Positions 1 to 8,164 of a stretch of DNA of 64,000 nucleotides are shown piece after piece. This stretch comes from Sulfuricella sp. (GTDB taxonomy: Bacteria; Pseudomonadota; Gammaproteobacteria; Burkholderiales; Sulfuricellaceae), in contig JBAZID010000002.1 of assembly GCA_041651995.1 (NCBI GenBank), forward strand, positions 1 to 64,000, given 5' to 3'. The translations under genes were made by a program, and so were the position numbers. Each line of letters starts with the position of its first letter. Position 1 is the first letter of the stretch. The notes beneath the pieces are model-generated. The model was given only the letters and a program-made list of their open reading frames with translations. It ran no database searches and was not told the DNA's origin.

Positions 1-1
1 C

Positions 2-631
2 CTCGTCCGCGCCATCGGCGCCACGTCGCTTACCCGGCGCATGTCCCTGCCGCGGCGTTACGGCCCGGCAACCGGCATGGCCCCATCTGGAGCAGGCCGC
101 TTCAAGGGGGTAACCACCATAGGCTTTCAGGCCGGGGCGGCCAACACCTTCAAAATGTGGCCTGCCGGATATTTCAGCGCCCTGGCGGACCGTCTGGCTG
201 AAAACATGGACGATGTGCTCATCGTCATCACCGGCTCACCGGGGGAGCATGCACTGGGTGAGGAAATTATTCGCGGCTGCCGATCCGCCAATATCCGCAA
301 CGCTTGCGGCGCGTTTCGCATCGAGGAATTGCCTGCTCTGATCCGGGGCTTTGACCTGCTGGTCAGCAACGACACCGGCACCATGCACCTGGCCATCGCG
401 CTGGGGACGCCCACGCTGTGCCTGTTCGGCGCAACCTCCTCCGGATTGATCGGCCCCTTCCAGGACCTCGACAAGCACCGCGTGATCCAGAAAATACACG
501 AGAGCTCCGCCCACATCCCCAAGAAAAAACGCAGCAATGCGGCAATGAAACAGATTACGGTAGACGAAGTTCATGCGGCCGCCATCGAGATGCTCGCGCA
601 ACGCGCCGAAACCGGCTGCACGAAGGTCTAG
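2..631 (+). CDS. Glycosyltransferase family 9 (LPS heptosyltransferase-like), 5' end outside window
   Basis: This is the C-terminal part of an ADP-heptose:LPS heptosyltransferase-type enzyme (GT9), which adds heptose to the LPS inner core at the cytoplasmic face of the inner membrane. The reading frame is open from base 2, before the first ATG at 41, so the gene almost certainly starts outside the window. The visible part has the GT9 nucleotide-sugar half: a start-of-domain GFQAGAANTFKMWP segment, ITGSPGEHALGEEI, and the hallmark LVSNDTGTMHLAIALGTP followed by CLFG. It ends with TAG just before the next glycosyltransferase, so it is the upstream member of the LPS operon. The family call is firm. 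Which heptosyltransferase it is (WaaC, WaaF, WaaQ or an O-unit enzyme) cannot be decided. Confidence 0.85.
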   Translation, partial: LVRAIGATSLTRRMSLPRRYGPATGMAPSGAGRFKGVTTIGFQAGAANTFKMWPAGYFSALADRLAENMDDVLIVITGSPGEHALGEEIIRGCRSANIRNACGAFRIEELPALIRGFDLLVSNDTGTMHLAIALGTPTLCLFGATSSGLIGPFQDLDKHRVIQKIHESSAHIPKKKRSNAAMKQITVDEVHAAAIEMLAQRAETGCTKV

Positions 632-641
632 CGGAATTATG

Positions 642-1772
642 ATGCGCATCCTGCTTATCACCGACCAGGCGCCAGAGGCCAACCATTCGACCATCCAGGG
701 AATTTTTGCCGGCCATTTACGGCAATTCGCCACGGTCGATGTGGTGTATTTTGACCGGGCCATCGCGAAGCCGGCCATCCTTGACGGGAAGCTTGTCCTG
801 CCCCACAAATACCGGCGCAGGCGCACGGTTGAGGGGCTCAAGGCCATCACCGACATCAGCGGTTACGATTTCATCATCGTGCGCAATCTCTTTGCCGTGC
901 TCAGAAATCTCCTGGCAAGAAAAAAAGATTACCGCTACCGCCTGGGATTCTGGGAATCCTTCCCTCACAGTTTCAGGCGCATTTACGAAGCGCGCGCAAC
1001 CGGCCGGGCGGTATGGCGCAAGCGTATCGAATATGCCGTCAAACAGCACCTGGAAAGGCGGCTCATCGAGCAGTGCGACTTCTATCTTCCCATTACCGAG
1101 ACATACAGGCGCCGCTTTTATCCTGACTTGCGCATTCCCTGCCACCCATTGTCGATGGGCGTCGATTTTTCGCGAATTCAGCCTGCCCTGCATTCAGTGG
1201 AAGCTCCCGCGATGAAGAAATTCATCTACATCGGCAGTGTCGACAGACTGCGCCGCCTGGATCTCATTATTTCGGCTTTCCGCGCGGTCAAGGGCGACTT
1301 CGTATTCGATCTTTACACCCCCAGCGACAATGACTTCGTCAGGGAACTCAAGTCCGCCGAATTTGCTGACGAGCGCATCCGCATCTGCCCGCCGAAACCG
1401 CGCGATGCGCTTTTTGACATCATGCGCCAGTACGATGTCGGCATCGGCCTGATTCCAGAGTCGCCGCTGTATGAGGTATCATCGCCCACCAAGACGCTTG
1501 AATATTATGCGGCGGGCATCCCGGCCATCATCAATCATCTGCCGGAATATAGCGCGCTGTTCGACGAAAACTCGGCTTTTTTCTGCGACCTGAACCCGGA
1601 AGCCATTCAGGACGCCGTGGCCAGGATTCTGACGCTGGATGGCCAGAAAATCCGCGACATGGGCGAAGCCGGGAAACGAATCGTTGCCGAAAAAAGGGAT
1701 TACGCTGTAATGGCGAAGTCACTTTTCCATTTCCTCCAGATGATCCACGCTCAAACCGGTCCACGCCAATGA
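642..1772 (+). CDS. Glycosyltransferase family 4 protein, LPS/O-antigen cluster
   Basis: Probable GT-B fold retaining glycosyltransferase, about 376 residues. The N-terminal Rossmann half begins MRILLITDQAPEA. The C-terminal donor-binding half starts near FIYIGSVDRLRRLDLII and carries the GT4-like SSPTKTLEYYAAGIPAI stretch (the E-x7-E region) and a late NSAFFCDLNPEAI segment. Two ATG codons lie in tandem at 639 and 642. I prefer 642 because the weak GCGGA ribosome site at 631-635 is then better spaced. The gene follows the heptosyltransferase by about 10 bp and overlaps the next glycosyltransferase by 4 bp (ATGA), so it is part of one operon making LPS core or O-antigen. Donor and acceptor are unknown. 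Confidence 0.82.
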   Translation: MRILLITDQAPEANHSTIQGIFAGHLRQFATVDVVYFDRAIAKPAILDGKLVLPHKYRRRRTVEGLKAITDISGYDFIIVRNLFAVLRNLLARKKDYRYRLGFWESFPHSFRRIYEARATGRAVWRKRIEYAVKQHLERRLIEQCDFYLPITETYRRRFYPDLRIPCHPLSMGVDFSRIQPALHSVEAPAMKKFIYIGSVDRLRRLDLIISAFRAVKGDFVFDLYTPSDNDFVRELKSAEFADERIRICPPKPRDALFDIMRQYDVGIGLIPESPLYEVSSPTKTLEYYAAGIPAIINHLPEYSALFDENSAFFCDLNPEAIQDAVARILTLDGQKIRDMGEAGKRIVAEKRDYAVMAKSLFHFLQMIHAQTGPRQ

Positions 1773-2836
1773 ACATCCTTTACCTGACAAACGAACTGAG
1801 CAAACTCAACGGCTGGGCGACCGTCGGGGTCGAACTGATCGCCGAGCTGCGCGACCAGCATCATGTCATCGTGATTTCCAAAAAAGGCGACCCGCACAAC
1901 CCCGGCCATGCCCTGATTAGCGGCGACCACTACAAAACCCCTATTACCCTCCTGTCGGATGCCCGGAACATCCTGCGCAAACTGCAAGGCCAGCGAATAG
2001 ATGCCATTATTTGCGGCATCGAGCCATATCTGCCGCTTGCCGCGCTGCTCAAGCTCAAACTGGACAAGCCTCGCCTGATGCTCCTCGGGCATGGGACGTA
2101 TATCTATTTTCCCTTCGTCAAGGGAATGCGAAAAATCCTCAACCGGCAGTTCGCGCGGAGCGTCGACACACTCGTCGTGCCCAGCCGCTTCACCTTCGAA
2201 AAGGCGCTGACCTGGTGGAAAGGCCCCATGAACATCGTCCATTGGGGCGTGAACCTGAACGACTACCATCCCGTTGCGGGTCTTCCCAAGGAGCCGGCAT
2301 TCATCTGCGTGGGCGCGCTGAAACAGCGCAAGGGGGTTGATCTTCTGCTCAGCGCATTTGCCGGGCTTGCTCGCAAGCACCCGGAAGCCAGGCTTTATCT
2401 GGTCGGTTCCGCAAGCGACAAATACATCAAGCGGGCCGCCGAACTCGGCATTCAAAACCAGGTTGTCTTCACCGGAAAAGTCAGCCACGAAGCGCTGCTG
2501 CATTATTACTCGCGCTCCCTTTGCCATGTCCTGGTATCCAACAATACGGAATCGGCCTTTGAAGGCTACGGCCTGGTGCATCTTGAAGCCAATGCCTGCG
2601 GCATTCCGTCGATAGGCGCATCCGGCACAGCCAACGAGGATGTCATCGTGGACGGGTACAACGGCTTTCTTTGCGGCCAGGACGACCCTCACCAGCTTGC
2701 CGCCCTGATGGAGCGAATCCTGACCAATGCGGATGAATATGCGGCCCTGTGCGCCAACTCACTCAACTATGCCCGGGAGAGAAACTGGCGCAGCGCGGCG
2801 CTGCAACTGACCGCATTGCTGTTTCCGGAGACCTGA
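1769..2836 (+). CDS. Glycosyltransferase family 4 protein (WaaG-like architecture)
   Basis: A 355-residue GT4 glycosyltransferase with the typical two-domain GT-B layout. The N-terminal acceptor domain (MNILYLTNELSKLNGWA) is followed at about residue 165 by FICVGALKQRKGVDLLL, the usual start of the donor domain. NTESAFEGYGLVHLEANACG then contains the E-x7-E motif, followed by GIPSIGAS and VDGYNGFLC. It starts on the ATGA that ends the previous gene and stops 4 bp before the O-antigen ligase. Role by context: addition of a sugar during LPS core or O-antigen assembly in the cytoplasm. The specific linkage cannot be inferred. Confidence 0.85.
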   Translation: MNILYLTNELSKLNGWATVGVELIAELRDQHHVIVISKKGDPHNPGHALISGDHYKTPITLLSDARNILRKLQGQRIDAIICGIEPYLPLAALLKLKLDKPRLMLLGHGTYIYFPFVKGMRKILNRQFARSVDTLVVPSRFTFEKALTWWKGPMNIVHWGVNLNDYHPVAGLPKEPAFICVGALKQRKGVDLLLSAFAGLARKHPEARLYLVGSASDKYIKRAAELGIQNQVVFTGKVSHEALLHYYSRSLCHVLVSNNTESAFEGYGLVHLEANACGIPSIGASGTANEDVIVDGYNGFLCGQDDPHQLAALMERILTNADEYAALCANSLNYARERNWRSAALQLTALLFPET

Positions 2837-2840
2837 ATAG

Positions 2841-4187
2841 ATGGGCTCCAGAAACATTTCAATCCTGTTTTTCCTCGGCGCGCTTTTTTTTGTCTGGCCG
2901 ATACCGGGCACCATTGCCCTGCGTCACCTGCTCATGGTGCTCAGCCTGACTATCCTGACTTATGCGGCATTCAGGCATCGCGCGGATTTCATGCTCCCTC
3001 CCGCGCTGCGCATGCCCCTGGTCTGGCTGGGTGCGTTAACGGCCTGGATTATTGCCGGCGCAGTCCTGATTTCACCTGAGCCTTCCTGGTCACTGAAAGA
3101 GATCCGGGGGCAATGGCTGATAGCGCTGGCCGCGCTGCTCATCGGGTTCCTCGCGGCCAGCCCCTGGGTTTCCAGGCGGGGCACGCCTGTCAGCCGGGTG
3201 ATAGCCGTGGTGTTTGCGGGCTTGCTGATTCATGTTTTATATGTCGACTATATCGGTCTGGCGCAACTCGTCATGACCGGCACATTGCCCAGCAGGGTTG
3301 CCGGGCTCACGGAAGGAATGGACAAGAGCAATTACCTGACCAACATGCTCATGGCTTTTCTTCTGGCTGAAATATTCTTCAGGGCAAGCTTTGGCAAGCG
3401 CACCCTGCCTTTTGACAATGCCCTGCTTGCGGCCATCGTGCTGGCGACACTGTTCAGCTCATACCTGGAGGCCGTACGTAACGGCATGATAGGCCTCATC
3501 ATCATGTCCCTTTCCCTGACCGGTCTTTATTGGTACGAAAACAGGGGTAAGCACAGTTTTTTCAGGCTGGGATTGACGTTCTTTGCCATCATTGCCACGG
3601 CTGGCATTTTCTCCAGCTTTTATGCCCAATCGGACCCGCGCTGGAAAAGCTTTATCGAAACCGTGCCCATTGCCCTCGATACCGAACATCACAAAGCATG
3701 GCTGAACCGTGTGCAATATCCCTATCCCACCCTTGCGGATGGAACCATGGTGAATGCTTCGAATTACGAGCGCGTCGCATGGATCAAGGAAGGGCTGCTC
3801 CTGATCGCGGATCATCCGCTGGGCATCGGATACGGCAGAAATGCATTCGGACATGCGCTCCATGTCAAGTACGGCGTGGCAGGGGTTGGCCATAGCCATA
3901 GCGGGCTGATTGATCTGGGTGTTGGAACGGGCATCCCGGGAATACTGTTATGGCTGGGCTTTGTTGGCAGCCTCATGTCTGTTGCCTGGAAACGCTACAA
4001 CGGCCACAAAAGTTATTTTGCGCTCGTGCTGCTGTTCATTGTCGCAGGCTTCTTCTCGCGCATGCTCGTCGACAGCATCAGCCGCGATCACATGCTGCAG
4101 CAGTTTTTATTTCTGGCCGGCCTGCTTGCGCTGGTCATGCTTAAAGAAAATCAGGATTTGCAGCCGCCCGAAAAACCATCCCGGTGA
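2841..4187 (+). CDS. O-antigen ligase family protein (WaaL/Wzy-like)
   Basis: Polytopic inner-membrane protein of 448 residues with roughly ten to twelve hydrophobic segments. It has a large periplasmic loop (about residues 255-340) and the Wzy_C-type signature GHSHSGLIDLGVGTG before the last membrane segments. Such proteins ligate undecaprenyl-linked O-polysaccharide to lipid A-core, or polymerise O-units, in the periplasm. An acceptable GGAG site lies about 11 bp before the ATG. The gene sits between glycosyltransferase genes and overlaps the following GT9 by 4 bp (GTGA). Ligase versus polymerase cannot be separated by sequence reading alone. Confidence 0.8.
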   Translation: MGSRNISILFFLGALFFVWPIPGTIALRHLLMVLSLTILTYAAFRHRADFMLPPALRMPLVWLGALTAWIIAGAVLISPEPSWSLKEIRGQWLIALAALLIGFLAASPWVSRRGTPVSRVIAVVFAGLLIHVLYVDYIGLAQLVMTGTLPSRVAGLTEGMDKSNYLTNMLMAFLLAEIFFRASFGKRTLPFDNALLAAIVLATLFSSYLEAVRNGMIGLIIMSLSLTGLYWYENRGKHSFFRLGLTFFAIIATAGIFSSFYAQSDPRWKSFIETVPIALDTEHHKAWLNRVQYPYPTLADGTMVNASNYERVAWIKEGLLLIADHPLGIGYGRNAFGHALHVKYGVAGVGHSHSGLIDLGVGTGIPGILLWLGFVGSLMSVAWKRYNGHKSYFALVLLFIVAGFFSRMLVDSISRDHMLQQFLFLAGLLALVMLKENQDLQPPEKPSR

Positions 4188-5278
4188 ACACCTTGATCAA
4201 AACAGACGACAATCATTCTTCCACACTCAAAATCATCGTGATCCGTCGCGACAATATTGGGGATCTTGTATGCACCACTCCTGTTTTCAGCGCGCTGCGG
4301 GAACATTATCCGAAAGCCAGGATTTGTGCCCTGGTAAACAGCTACAACGTCGCCGTGCTGGAAAACAATCCGGACATTGACGAGATATACGCCTATACCA
4401 AGGCAAAGCATCGCGCCGCGGGAACCAGTGCGTTCAAAGTCTATTGGGAGCGCCTGAAGCTGTTCGCCCGGCTCAGAAAAGAGCGGTTCGACTATGCCAT
4501 CATCGGCGGCGCGCATTTCCTGCCGCGCGGCTTGCGCCTGGCACGCATGATCCGGCCCTGTCACATTATCGGATTCACCGAGCAAGGGAAAAAAGGCATT
4601 CAGCATATTGATACGCCCATCCCCTATACGCTGGATGCGCCTCTGCATGAAGCCGAGGACATCTTTCGCCTTCTGGCTCCCCTGGCGATCACGGGCGCTC
4701 CTCCCCCTTTGCGGGTAGTGGCCAGTAACGCAGAGATGGCCGCGGCCAGGGCGCAACTTTCCGCACGGGGATGGACGGCAGGTCAAACCGTCATCGGCGT
4801 TCACATCAGCGCACGCAAGCCCAGCCAGCGCTGGCCGGCGGAAAATTTCGTGGAACTTGTCCGCGCGCTGCACCAGAGCGAAAACGCGGTATTCATGTTG
4901 TTCTGGTCGCCCGGCGACGAAAGCAACCCGCATCATCCTGGCGACGACAACAAGGCGCGCCAGATTATGTCCGCCCTGAGCGGCGTGCCCCTTATCGCCT
5001 ACCCGACCCAGCAACTGCGGGAGCTTATTGCCGGGCTCTCGGTTTGCGACCGGGTGATTTGCAGCGACGGTGGCGCCATGCACATCGCAGCAGGGTTGGG
5101 TAAACCCATCCTGTGCTTTTTCGGTAAATCGGACGCCTCGCGCTGGCACCCCTGGGGTGTGCCGCATATCGTGCTCCAGCCGGCAAGCCAGGAAGTGGCG
5201 GAGATCAGCGTGAAGGAGGGTTTCGCTGCTTTCGGCAGACTGCAGGAGCAATGCACGAGCCATCCGGTGGGGAAATAA
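4184..5278 (+). CDS. Glycosyltransferase family 9 (heptosyltransferase-like)
   Basis: A 364-residue GT9 enzyme. The N-terminus IVIRRDNIGDLVCTTPVF is the characteristic acceptor-domain start of heptosyltransferases. The C-terminal half has VIGVHISARKPSQRWPAENF and the donor motif CSDGGAMHIAAGLGKP followed by CFFGKSD. The start is a GTG overlapping the stop of the O-antigen ligase, which implies translational coupling. It closes the LPS operon; a palindromic repeat follows before a convergent permease gene. Likely role: transfer of a heptose or related sugar from an ADP- or UDP-activated donor onto the LPS core. Confidence 0.85.
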   Translation: MNTLIKTDDNHSSTLKIIVIRRDNIGDLVCTTPVFSALREHYPKARICALVNSYNVAVLENNPDIDEIYAYTKAKHRAAGTSAFKVYWERLKLFARLRKERFDYAIIGGAHFLPRGLRLARMIRPCHIIGFTEQGKKGIQHIDTPIPYTLDAPLHEAEDIFRLLAPLAITGAPPPLRVVASNAEMAAARAQLSARGWTAGQTVIGVHISARKPSQRWPAENFVELVRALHQSENAVFMLFWSPGDESNPHHPGDDNKARQIMSALSGVPLIAYPTQQLRELIAGLSVCDRVICSDGGAMHIAAGLGKPILCFFGKSDASRWHPWGVPHIVLQPASQEVAEISVKEGFAAFGRLQEQCTSHPVGK

Positions 5279-5293
5279 GGCTGTTTCTGATTG

Positions 5294-5445
5294 AACCTTA
5301 AAAAAGCAGTTTAACCACGGGGCACACGGGGATCACGGGGGAATTCAATGAGCTACAAAAGCACGGCTTATCACCCAATGGGTAAACCCAAAAAAACCTT
5401 CAAAGCCTTTGTATTCCCCGTGATCCCCGTGGTTCAAATAAGGTT
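5294..5445. repeat. Imperfect inverted repeat, first copy of an accacgg hairpin family
   Basis: The left arm AACCACGGGGCACACGGGG (from 5313) pairs with a right arm ending CCCGTGATCCCCGTGGTT at 5434. An outer AACCTTA at 5294-5300 pairs with TAAGGTT at 5439-5445, and the centre holds a small ACCCAATGGGT hairpin. It lies between convergent genes. A second, diverged copy with the same plan lies at 10011-10181. Confidence 0.75.
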
Positions 5446-5451
5446 TTCAGG

Positions 5452-6246
5452 TTAAAACAGACTGATCAGCATGCGTGTGCCCAGCACAATCAGTAGCGCG
5501 GCAAACGCTTTCCTGAGCTGCGGCACCGGCAGGCGATGGGCCAGTCTTGCGCCGAACGGCGCGGTCAGGACGCTGGCAAACACCAGCCCCCCTAATGCGG
5601 GCAAGTAGATGAATCCCAGACTGTAATCCGGCAAGCCACTGACGCCCAGTCCGTTGACGGCATAACCCGCCGCCCCCGCTGCCGCGATGGGGAAGCCGAT
5701 GGCGGCCGAGGTGCCGATGGCCTGATGCATCTTGACATTGCACCAGGTCATGAAAGGCACCGAAAGCGTGCCGCCGCCGATGCCCACCAGGCTGGAAACG
5801 CCGCCGATCACGCTGCCCGCGCCGAACATGCCGCCCCGGCCGGGTAGCTGACGCGATGGCCTGGGCTTGATGTTGAGCAGCATCTGGGCGGCGACGTAGT
5901 AAACGAACAGCACGAAAAAGCCCTTGAGAAAATTGGAGGACAACTGGGCCGCCAGCACTGTGCCCAGCAATGTCCCTGCCAGGATGCCGGGGGTGATGCC
6001 ACGCACCACCTGCCAGCTCACCGCGCCGTGGGCATGGTGGGCGCGCAGGCTGGACATGGAGGTAAACAGGATACTTGCCAGCGAAGTGCCAAGGGCAATA
6101 TGCAGGATATGGCTGGCGGGGAAATGCTGGGCGCTGAAGATGAAGGTCAGCACCGGCACGATCACCAGCCCGCCGCCCACGCCCAGCAGGCCCGCCAGGA
6201 AACCGGCGAAAATGCCGGTCAGCAGATAGAGCAGCCAGAATTCCAT
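5452..6246 (-). CDS. Sulfite exporter TauE/SafE family permease
   Basis: A 264-residue membrane protein with about eight hydrophobic helices and the two internally related half-motifs of this family: LAGLLGVGGGLVIVPVL near residue 17 and GVSSLVGIGGGTLSVPFM near residue 150. Members export sulfite, sulfoacetate or other small organosulfur anions across the inner membrane; the substrate here is not inferable. I chose the ATG at 6246, 30 bases inside the longest frame, because GAGGA lies 7 bp upstream. It stands alone, convergent with the LPS operon. Confidence 0.85.
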   Translation of the reverse strand: MEFWLLYLLTGIFAGFLAGLLGVGGGLVIVPVLTFIFSAQHFPASHILHIALGTSLASILFTSMSSLRAHHAHGAVSWQVVRGITPGILAGTLLGTVLAAQLSSNFLKGFFVLFVYYVAAQMLLNIKPRPSRQLPGRGGMFGAGSVIGGVSSLVGIGGGTLSVPFMTWCNVKMHQAIGTSAAIGFPIAAAGAAGYAVNGLGVSGLPDYSLGFIYLPALGGLVFASVLTAPFGARLAHRLPVPQLRKAFAALLIVLGTRMLISLF

Positions 6247-6385
6247 ATCTATCCTCAGCGGGTTGGAAATCGCCAATTGTAAACGTTAGGGTTGGCTAAG
6301 CATCCACTCCTTCAGTTAAACTTCACTCCCCGAAACGGAATCGGATAGTCATTCGCCCGGAGATCGCCGGCAGCAATGCGACAAC

Positions 6386-8053
6386 ATGAATATAGCAGTC
6401 AGTGAATTAATCGTAAGATATATGGAGCGCCTGGGGATAGAACATATCTTCGGCATGCCGGGCTCGCATATCCTGCCGGTCTACGACAGCCTGTACGACT
6501 CGAACATCAGGAGCGTGCTGGTCAAGCACGAGCAGGGCGCGGCCTTCATGGCCGGCGGTTATGCCCGGGTCTCCGGCAAGATCGGGGCCTGTATCACCAC
6601 CGCTGGTCCCGGCGCCACCAACCTGGTGACCGGCATCGCCAATGCCTATGCGGACAGGCAGCCGATCCTGGTGATCACGGGAGAAACCTCCACCCATATT
6701 TTCGGCAAAGGGGGCTTGCAGGAAAGCTCCGGCGAGGGCGGCAGCATTGACCAGGTCTTGTTGTTTGCCGGCATCACGCGCTACCACAAACTGATCGAAC
6801 GCATCGATTACCTGCCCACTGTGCTGAACCAGGCGGCCAAACACCTGTTATCCAAGACTCCCGGCCCGGTGGTGTTGAGCATCCCCTATAACGTGCAGAA
6901 AGAAATGGTGGATGCAGCCATCCTGGATCAGGTTTCCTTCACCCGCCCGGCCGGCGAATGCACGCTCGCCGAGCCGTTCATCGACAAGAGCGTGGAGCTG
7001 ATCCGCGCGGCGAAGCGCCCCCTGATCATCGCAGGCTATGGCTGCATCCGTTCGGGTGCGCAGGAACACTTGCGCCGCATCAGCGAGCGTCTCAATATCC
7101 CGGTGACCAGCAGCCTCAAGGCCAAGGGCGCGATCGACGAACGCTCCGCGCTGGCGCTGGGCAGTCTCGGCGTCACCTCCGGCGGTTACGCCATGCGCTA
7201 TCTGGAACAGGAGGCCGACCTGGTGCTGGTGCTGGGGGCTGGCTTCAATGAAAGAACCAGCTATGTCTGGGACAATCATCTGCTGGCGGGCAAGAAACTC
7301 ATCCAGGTGGATAACAGCGCCCAGCAACTGGAAAAGGTCTTCCGTGCCGACCTCGTGGTGCATGCCGATCTTGGCGCCTATCTGCAGGCGCTGGATTCAG
7401 CCATTCAGGTGCAACAGGTGGCGGCGAAAGAGCCGATGGATATCACCGCTTTCATCGCGGCCGCACAAGCCCGGTCAGATGCCGCCGGCGAGACGATTTT
7501 CAACCACCAGTTCGACCATGTGCGCGCCTTCTATGGCTGGCTGGAGCAACGCTTTCCGGACGGTCTGGTCATGTTCGATGACAACATCGTTTTCGCGCAA
7601 AACTTCTACCGGGTGTCCGCCAGGGACCGTTTCTACCCCAATACCGGCATCTCCTCGCTGGGTCATGCCATCCCGGCCGCCATTGGCGCCGGCTGCGAAG
7701 TCGACCAGCCCCTGTTCGCCATGATCGGCGACGGCGGGTTCCAGATGTGCGCCATGGAAATCATGACGGCGGTGAATTACGGCATCCCGCTGAATATCGT
7801 GCTCTTCAACAACCACACCATGGGACTGATCCGCAAGAACCAGCACCATCTCTACCACGACCGCTTCATCGACTGCGATTTCACCAACCCGGATTACGCG
7901 CTGCTGGCGCAATCCTTCGGCATCCGGCATTGCCGGGTGGAAAGCGCGCAGGACCTGGCGAAGCTGGATGCGATCGATTTCCGCCACGGCATCAATCTCA
8001 TCGAGATCCTGATCGATCAGGATGCGTATCCGAATTACTCATCCAGACGCTAG
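6386..8053 (+). CDS. Thiamine diphosphate enzyme, acetolactate synthase large-subunit family
   Basis: A 555-residue ThDP-dependent enzyme with the three POX-type domains in order. The N-terminal pyrimidine-binding domain has catalytic Glu49 in LVKHEQGAAFMA and GPGATNLVTGIANAYADRQP. A central domain follows, and the C-terminal pyrophosphate-binding domain has MIGDGGFQMCAMEIMTAVNY...NN, the GDG-x~26-NN metal/ThDP motif. Length and motifs fit acetolactate synthase (IlvB-like), but no regulatory small subunit (IlvH) follows and the neighbours are not branched-chain genes. It could therefore be a catabolic acetolactate synthase, glyoxylate carboligase-like or a decarboxylase of similar fold. Substrate is uncertain. 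Confidence 0.82.
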   Translation: MNIAVSELIVRYMERLGIEHIFGMPGSHILPVYDSLYDSNIRSVLVKHEQGAAFMAGGYARVSGKIGACITTAGPGATNLVTGIANAYADRQPILVITGETSTHIFGKGGLQESSGEGGSIDQVLLFAGITRYHKLIERIDYLPTVLNQAAKHLLSKTPGPVVLSIPYNVQKEMVDAAILDQVSFTRPAGECTLAEPFIDKSVELIRAAKRPLIIAGYGCIRSGAQEHLRRISERLNIPVTSSLKAKGAIDERSALALGSLGVTSGGYAMRYLEQEADLVLVLGAGFNERTSYVWDNHLLAGKKLIQVDNSAQQLEKVFRADLVVHADLGAYLQALDSAIQVQQVAAKEPMDITAFIAAAQARSDAAGETIFNHQFDHVRAFYGWLEQRFPDGLVMFDDNIVFAQNFYRVSARDRFYPNTGISSLGHAIPAAIGAGCEVDQPLFAMIGDGGFQMCAMEIMTAVNYGIPLNIVLFNNHTMGLIRKNQHHLYHDRFIDCDFTNPDYALLAQSFGIRHCRVESAQDLAKLDAIDFRHGINLIEILIDQDAYPNYSSRR

Positions 8054-8083
8054 TGGTTAGTCAATATGAAACATCAACACAAC

Positions 8084-8149
8084 GTAGGTCGGGTTTCAAC
8101 CCGACATTTCGGGCTGAAGCCCGACATTTCGGGCTGAAGCCCGACCTAC
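8084..8149. repeat. GTAGGTCGGG-type palindromic repeat with internal duplication
   Basis: GTAGGTCGGGTTTCAACCCG opens the element and CCCGACCTAC closes it. Inside, a 20-bp unit (GACATTTCGGGCTGAAGCCC) occurs twice in tandem at 8103-8122 and 8123-8142. A shorter relative lies at 14831-14876. It sits in the gap between two genes on the same strand. Confidence 0.8.
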
Positions 8150-8164
8150 ATTTCTGAATTCAGC